Part shown: positions 60,601 to 64,000 of the stretch, one piece after another
Numbering within the stretch: position 1 is the stretch's first letter
How the letters are laid out: the number at the start of each line of letters is the position of its first letter
Source: Pseudomonas solani
Lineage (GTDB): Bacteria > Pseudomonadota > Gammaproteobacteria > Pseudomonadales > Pseudomonadaceae
NCBI RefSeq assembly: GCF_026072635.1
Contig: NZ_AP023081.1
Location: 5,266,501 to 5,330,500, forward strand
Length of the DNA: 64,000 nt
Direction of reading: 5' to 3'
The notes under the pieces: generated by a model
What the model saw: only the letters and a program-made list of their open reading frames with translations
What the model was told of the DNA's origin: nothing
The model's database searches: none
Translations under genes and position numbers: made by a program

Positions 60601-63600
60601 CAACGGCAAACTGGAGCGCAAGGCGCTGCCGCAACCCGAGGCTGGGCAATCGCGCAAGGAATACGTGGAACCCCAGGAAGGCCTGGAACGCCAGCTGGCA
60701 GATATCTGGCAGGCCCTGCTCGGTGTCGAGCGGGTCGGCCGTCATGACGGTTTCTTCGAGCTGGGCGGGCACTCCTTGCTGGCCACCCAGGTGGTGTCGC
60801 GCGCTCGGCAGCAGCTGCAGCGCGAGGTGTCGCTGCGCACCCTGTTCGAGCACCCGCAACTCAGCGAGTTTGCCCGCGCCATCGGGCAACCGCTGGTCCA
60901 GGCCGAGCCGCCGCTGCTGCCGATCTCCCGGGAACAGCCGCTACCGCTGTCCTATGCCCAGGAGCGCCAGTGGTTCCTCTGGCAGCTGGAGCCGGAAAGC
61001 GCCGCGTACCACATCCCCTCGGCGCTGCGCCTGAAGGGCGAGCTGGATATTGCGGCCCTGGAGCGGGCCTTCAGCGACCTGATCGCCCGGCATGAGTCGC
61101 TGCGCACGCACTTCGTTCAAGAGGGTGAGCACCTCTGGCAGGTGGTGGAGGCGCCGCAGGCGGTCTCCCTGGTGGTGGAGGCACTGGCCCCGGCAGCGCT
61201 GGACAACGCCATCGCCCAGGAAGCGCGCCGGACCTTCGACCTGCGCCAGGGCCCGCTGCTGCGGGTGCGTGTGTGGCGCCTGGCAGCGGATGAGCACGTG
61301 CTGCTGCTGACCCAGCACCACATCGTGTCCGATGCCTGGTCGATGCGGGTAATGGTGGATGAACTGCTGGCGCTCTACGCCGCTGGCCGCCGTGATGAGG
61401 CCGTTGCCTTGCCGCCGCTGGCGATCCAGTACGCCGACTACGCCGCCTGGCAGCGCCAGTGGATGGGCTCCGAGGCGCGCCGTCGCCAACTGGATTACTG
61501 GGTGGCACAACTGGGTGGGCATGCCCCGACGCTGGAGCTGCCCACCGACCATGCGCGCCCCGCTGAGCGCAACAGACGGGCAGCCCGCCTGGACCTGGAC
61601 CTTGGCGACGCGTTCGCACACTCGATCCGTACCTGTGCCCGGGAGCAGGGCGGCACGCCGTTCATGCTCCTGCTGGTGGCCTTCCAGGTGCTGTTGGCGC
61701 GCTACAGAGGCCAGGGCGATATCCGCATCGGCGTGCCCATCGCCAACCGCAACCGCCTGGAAACCGAAGGCCTGATCGGCTTCTTCGTGAATACCCAGGT
61801 GCTCAAGGCGCAGGTGGACGAACAGTCGACCTTCAGCCAGCTTCTGCAGCAGGTCCGGCAGACCACGCTGGATGCCCAGGCCAACCAGGACCTGCCATTC
61901 GAGCAGCTCGTCGAAGCCTTGCAGCCCGAGCGCAGCCTAGGTCGCAGCCCGCTGTTCGAGGTGCTGTTCAACTACCAGCATGACCTCTACGCACAACGGC
62001 CCGAGCTGCCGGGGCTGGCCTTCGAACAGATTGCCGTGGACGGCCGCGACGCGCAGTTCGACCTGAGCCTGGATATCGTCGACGGCGCAGGCCTGCAGGC
62101 GATCTTCACCTACGCCACCGACCTGTTCGAAGCCGCCACCGTAGAGCGCCTGGCCGTCCACTGGCGCAACCTGCTCACCGCCATGGTCGCCCACCCGAAC
62201 CAGCGCCTGGCCGAGCTGCCGATGCTGTCGAGTGCCGAGCAGCAAGCCAACCTGCAGGCCTGGAACCCCGCGCCCGCGCGCTTCCCGGTGGACGCTTGCC
62301 TGCACCAACTGTTCGAACAGCGTGCCGCCGAAGCGCCGGATTCCATTGCCCTGAGCTTCGAGGGCCAGACCCTGGCCTATGGCGAGCTCAACCGCCGTGC
62401 CAACCGCCTGGCCCACCGTTTGATCGCCGAGGGCGTGCAGCCTGACAGCCTGGTCGGCCTGGCCGCCGGCCGTGGCCTGGAAGTGATCGTTGGCCTGCTG
62501 GCCATCCTCAAGGCCGGTGGCGCCTATGTGCCCCTGGACCCGGCCTACCCGGAAGATCGCCTGGCCTTCCTGATCGAAGACAGCGGTCTTAGCCTGCTGC
62601 TGGCCGAAGACAGTGCTCGTGAGCGTCTGGTCATTCCTGAGCAGGTCCGGGTTCTGTCCCTGGAGCCCGACGATGGCCAGGGTCGCGACGACAACCCCAA
62701 TGTCGCCCTCAGCCCCGCCAACCTGGCCTATGTCATCTACACCTCCGGCTCCACCGGCCAGCCCAAGGGCGCACTGCTCAGCCATGCCAACGCCATGCGC
62801 CTGTTCACCGCCACCGATGCCTGGTTCAACTTCGGGCCGCAGGATGTCTGGAGCCTGTTCCATTCCTTCGCCTTCGACTTCTCGGTGTGGGAAATCTTCG
62901 GCGCGTTGCTGTACGGCGGCCGCCTGGTGATCGTCCCGCAGTGGGTGACCCGTTCGCCCGATGAGTTCCACGCATTGCTTTGCCGTGAAGGCGTCACCGT
63001 GCTGAACCAGACGCCGTCTGCGTTCAAGGCGCTGATGGGCGTGGCTTGTGCGGCGAACGATCAGGCCTCGGCGCTGCGCTATGTGGTGTTCGGTGGTGAA
63101 GCACTGGAAGTAAAAGGCCTGGCGCCCTGGTTCGAACGCTTTGGCGACGCCCAGCCGCGCCTGGTGAATATGTACGGCATCACCGAAACCACGGTGCATG
63201 TGACCTGGCGGCCGCTGTCCATCGACGACCTGCAACAGGGCGCCAGCAGCCCCATTGGTGAGGCCATTCCTGACCTCACTTGGTACCTGCTCGACGGCGC
63301 GCTTAATCCGGTGGCCCAGGGCTGCACCGGTGAGCTGTATGTCGGCGGCCCAGGCCTGGCTCGTGGCTACCTGAAGCGCCCCGGCCTGAGCGCCACGCGC
63401 TTTGTGCCGGACCCGTTCTCGGCGCAGGGCGAGCGGCTGTACCGCACCGGCGACCTGGCGCGCTACCGCAACGACGGTGTGATCGAGTACATCGGCCGGC
63501 TGGACCAGCAGGTGAAAATCCGTGGCTTCCGTATCGAGTTGGGCGAGATCGAAGCGCAGCTTTTGGCGCACCCCTCGATTCGCGAGGCGGCAGTGTTGGC

Positions 63601-64000
63601 CCAGGACGGCAACGGCGGCCCGCAGCTGGTGGCTTACCTGGTGCGCAGCAGCGACCTCGACGAAGCCGCTCTGCGTGACGCCCTGAAGGCGCATCTGCGC
63701 GAACACCTGCCGGATTACATGGTGCCGGCGCACCTGCTGTTCCTCGACCACCTGCCCCTGACCACCAACGGCAAGCTCGACCGCAAGGCCCTGCCGGCAC
63801 TGGATGCTGCCCTGCAGCAGCGCGCCTATGAGGCGCCCGCAAGCGAGTTGGAACAGCGCCTGGCAGACATCTGGCAGGCCCTGCTGGGCCTGGAACGGGT
63901 GGGCCGCCACGACAACTTCTTCGAGCTGGGAGGCCACTCCCTGCAACTGGTCATGCTGTCGTCGCGCCTGCGCGACGACCTGGGCATCGAGGTGCCCCTG
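57650..64000 (+). CDS. Pyoverdine side-chain NRPS (PvdI/PvdD-like), 5' part, cut by window end
   Basis: 2117 codons are open to the window edge. The start MNAEDSLKLARRFIELPLEKRR is the usual opening of PvdI/PvdD/PvdJ proteins. Domains by approximate residue: C1 (52-480; HHIVSDGWS near 181), A1 (500-1000; [11 protein letters not shown] near 655), T1 (GGHS near 1036), C2 (1100-1540; HHIVSDAWS near 1222), A2 (1560-2060), T2 (near 2090, the last complete motif). A1 reads DVWHVSLIDK, a serine code; A2 reads DFWNVGMVHK, a threonine code. No epimerase lies between T1 and C2, and both C domains look LCL, fitting acceptance from L-Dab of PvdL. It therefore extends the chain with L-Ser and then Thr. 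More modules must follow. Whether this is PvdI rather than PvdD depends on the missing end. Confidence 0.93.
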   Translation, partial: MNAEDSLKLARRFIELPLEKRRMFLESLRGEGIDFSVFPIPAGVEHVDSRRPSYAQQRMWFLWQLDPQSGAYNLPSAVRLNGPLDRAALERAFAGLVARHASLRTVFDAADETLQLRPLQQPLVVAFEDCSAWAEHAREEHLRQEALAESLRPFDLERGPLLRVRLIRLEAEQHVLLLTLHHIVSDGWSMNILIDELGRLYAADVEGREAGLPALPIQYADYGLWQRSWLEAGEQERQLAYWRAALGGQQPVLELPTDHPRPARASYRGHRHDFTVPAPLAEALRSAAREQGLTLFMLLLAGFEVLLQRYSGQADLRIGVPIANRNRAEVEGLIGLFVNTQVLPAHFEPGLQVQALLAQVRECVLGAQAHQELPFERLVEDLGVARNLSHAPLFQVMFNHQPNVADIEAMGAVGGLRFAPLDWRSRTAQFDLSLDTYEKGGQLHAALTYATDLFEAATIERMAGHWLGLLEAILAQPDAPIAELSMLSPAEREAQLHGWNATATDYPLTTPVHHLIEAQVLRNPDVPALAFGAETLSYAELNRRANRLAHALIARGVGPDSLVGIAVERSIEMVVGLLAILKAGGAYVPLDPEYPAERLTYMLDDSAVKLLLSQSHLDLPLAAGVQRIDLDQALLGDFPETNPGVVLDAENLAYVIYTSGSTGKPKGAGNRHSALTNRLCWMQQAYGLNGDDTVLQKTPFSFDVSVWEFFWPLMTGARLVVAAPGDHRDPAKLVALIEQERVSTLHFVPSMLQAFLLDPQVERCSSLKRIVCSGEALPVDAQQQVFARLPQAGLYNLYGPTEAAIDVTHWTCRDEGKDGVPIGQPIANLGCYILDSNLEPVPVGVLGELYLAGAGLARGYHRRPALTAERFVANPFVAGERMYRTGDLARYRPDGVIEYAGRIDHQVKIRGLRIELGEIEARLMELAEVREAVVLAVDQRLVGYVVPAQGDLDTESLASQLRQGLPDYMVPAQWVLLESMPLSPNGKLERKALPQPEAGQSRKEYVEPQEGLERQLADIWQALLGVERVGRHDGFFELGGHSLLATQVVSRARQQLQREVSLRTLFEHPQLSEFARAIGQPLVQAEPPLLPISREQPLPLSYAQERQWFLWQLEPESAAYHIPSALRLKGELDIAALERAFSDLIARHESLRTHFVQEGEHLWQVVEAPQAVSLVVEALAPAALDNAIAQEARRTFDLRQGPLLRVRVWRLAADEHVLLLTQHHIVSDAWSMRVMVDELLALYAAGRRDEAVALPPLAIQYADYAAWQRQWMGSEARRRQLDYWVAQLGGHAPTLELPTDHARPAERNRRAARLDLDLGDAFAHSIRTCAREQGGTPFMLLLVAFQVLLARYRGQGDIRIGVPIANRNRLETEGLIGFFVNTQVLKAQVDEQSTFSQLLQQVRQTTLDAQANQDLPFEQLVEALQPERSLGRSPLFEVLFNYQHDLYAQRPELPGLAFEQIAVDGRDAQFDLSLDIVDGAGLQAIFTYATDLFEAATVERLAVHWRNLLTAMVAHPNQRLAELPMLSSAEQQANLQAWNPAPARFPVDACLHQLFEQRAAEAPDSIALSFEGQTLAYGELNRRANRLAHRLIAEGVQPDSLVGLAAGRGLEVIVGLLAILKAGGAYVPLDPAYPEDRLAFLIEDSGLSLLLAEDSARERLVIPEQVRVLSLEPDDGQGRDDNPNVALSPANLAYVIYTSGSTGQPKGALLSHANAMRLFTATDAWFNFGPQDVWSLFHSFAFDFSVWEIFGALLYGGRLVIVPQWVTRSPDEFHALLCREGVTVLNQTPSAFKALMGVACAANDQASALRYVVFGGEALEVKGLAPWFERFGDAQPRLVNMYGITETTVHVTWRPLSIDDLQQGASSPIGEAIPDLTWYLLDGALNPVAQGCTGELYVGGPGLARGYLKRPGLSATRFVPDPFSAQGERLYRTGDLARYRNDGVIEYIGRLDQQVKIRGFRIELGEIEAQLLAHPSIREAAVLAQDGNGGPQLVAYLVRSSDLDEAALRDALKAHLREHLPDYMVPAHLLFLDHLPLTTNGKLDRKALPALDAALQQRAYEAPASELEQRLADIWQALLGLERVGRHDNFFELGGHSLQLVMLSSRLRDDLGIEVPL

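Overview
The window is high-GC proteobacterial DNA, almost certainly from Pseudomonas sensu lato. The evidence is a near-canonical PvdS sigma factor, a PvdL-type chromophore synthetase with the usual domain order, PvdH, an ANR-box-controlled diheme cytochrome c peroxidase, a stand-alone second EF-G, and a hydroxyproline catabolic cluster. No rRNA, tRNA, CRISPR array, transposase or phage gene is visible.

Layout. 1-901: the start of a TetR regulator and a DsbA/FrnE-like oxidoreductase, both on the minus strand. 1148-3250: fusA2. 3425-19666: first pyoverdine block, with a PvdYII-like hydroxyornithine acetyltransferase, REP/REPIN repeats, pvdS (minus strand, Fur box upstream) and the operon mbtH-like / pvdG / pvdL. 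19908-21800: a chemoreceptor with a sigma-28-like promoter. 22306-37438: an accessory region built around a very large RTX calcium-binding protein. It is flanked by two paralogous membrane-anchored proteins of unknown function and followed by a lower-GC cluster of small exported proteins and an ankyrin/TPR protein. 37441-40828: a periplasmic binding protein, a DUF4124 protein, ccpR and an ATPase. 40866-49447: 4-hydroxyproline catabolism (AraC regulator, permease, imine reductase, epimerase, deaminase, semialdehyde dehydrogenase, FAD dehydrogenase). 49517-53775: a small membrane protein, a second chemoreceptor and three minus-strand hypothetical or cpREC genes. 53951-64000: second pyoverdine block with pvdH, a degenerate thioesterase, a PepSY ferripyoverdine-reductase-like protein and the 5' part of a side-chain NRPS (PvdI/PvdD-like) cut by the window end.

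The pyoverdine genes form one regulon. Five promoters match TAAWT-N16-CGT (PvdS/IS box) with identical 16-nt spacing, and pvdS itself carries a Fur box. PvdH makes diaminobutyrate (Dab). PvdL (FAAL-T-C-A-T-C-A-T-E-C-A-T) builds acyl-Glu-D-Tyr-Dab, and the partial NRPS then adds residues whose A-domain codes read as Ser and Thr. The acetyltransferase suggests N5-acetyl-N5-hydroxyornithine elsewhere in the peptide.

Three genes (RTX protein, second chemoreceptor, PepSY protein) are each broken by an apparent one-base deletion inside a run of G or C. This pattern points to consensus sequencing errors rather than three independent mutations, so I annotate them as single genes.
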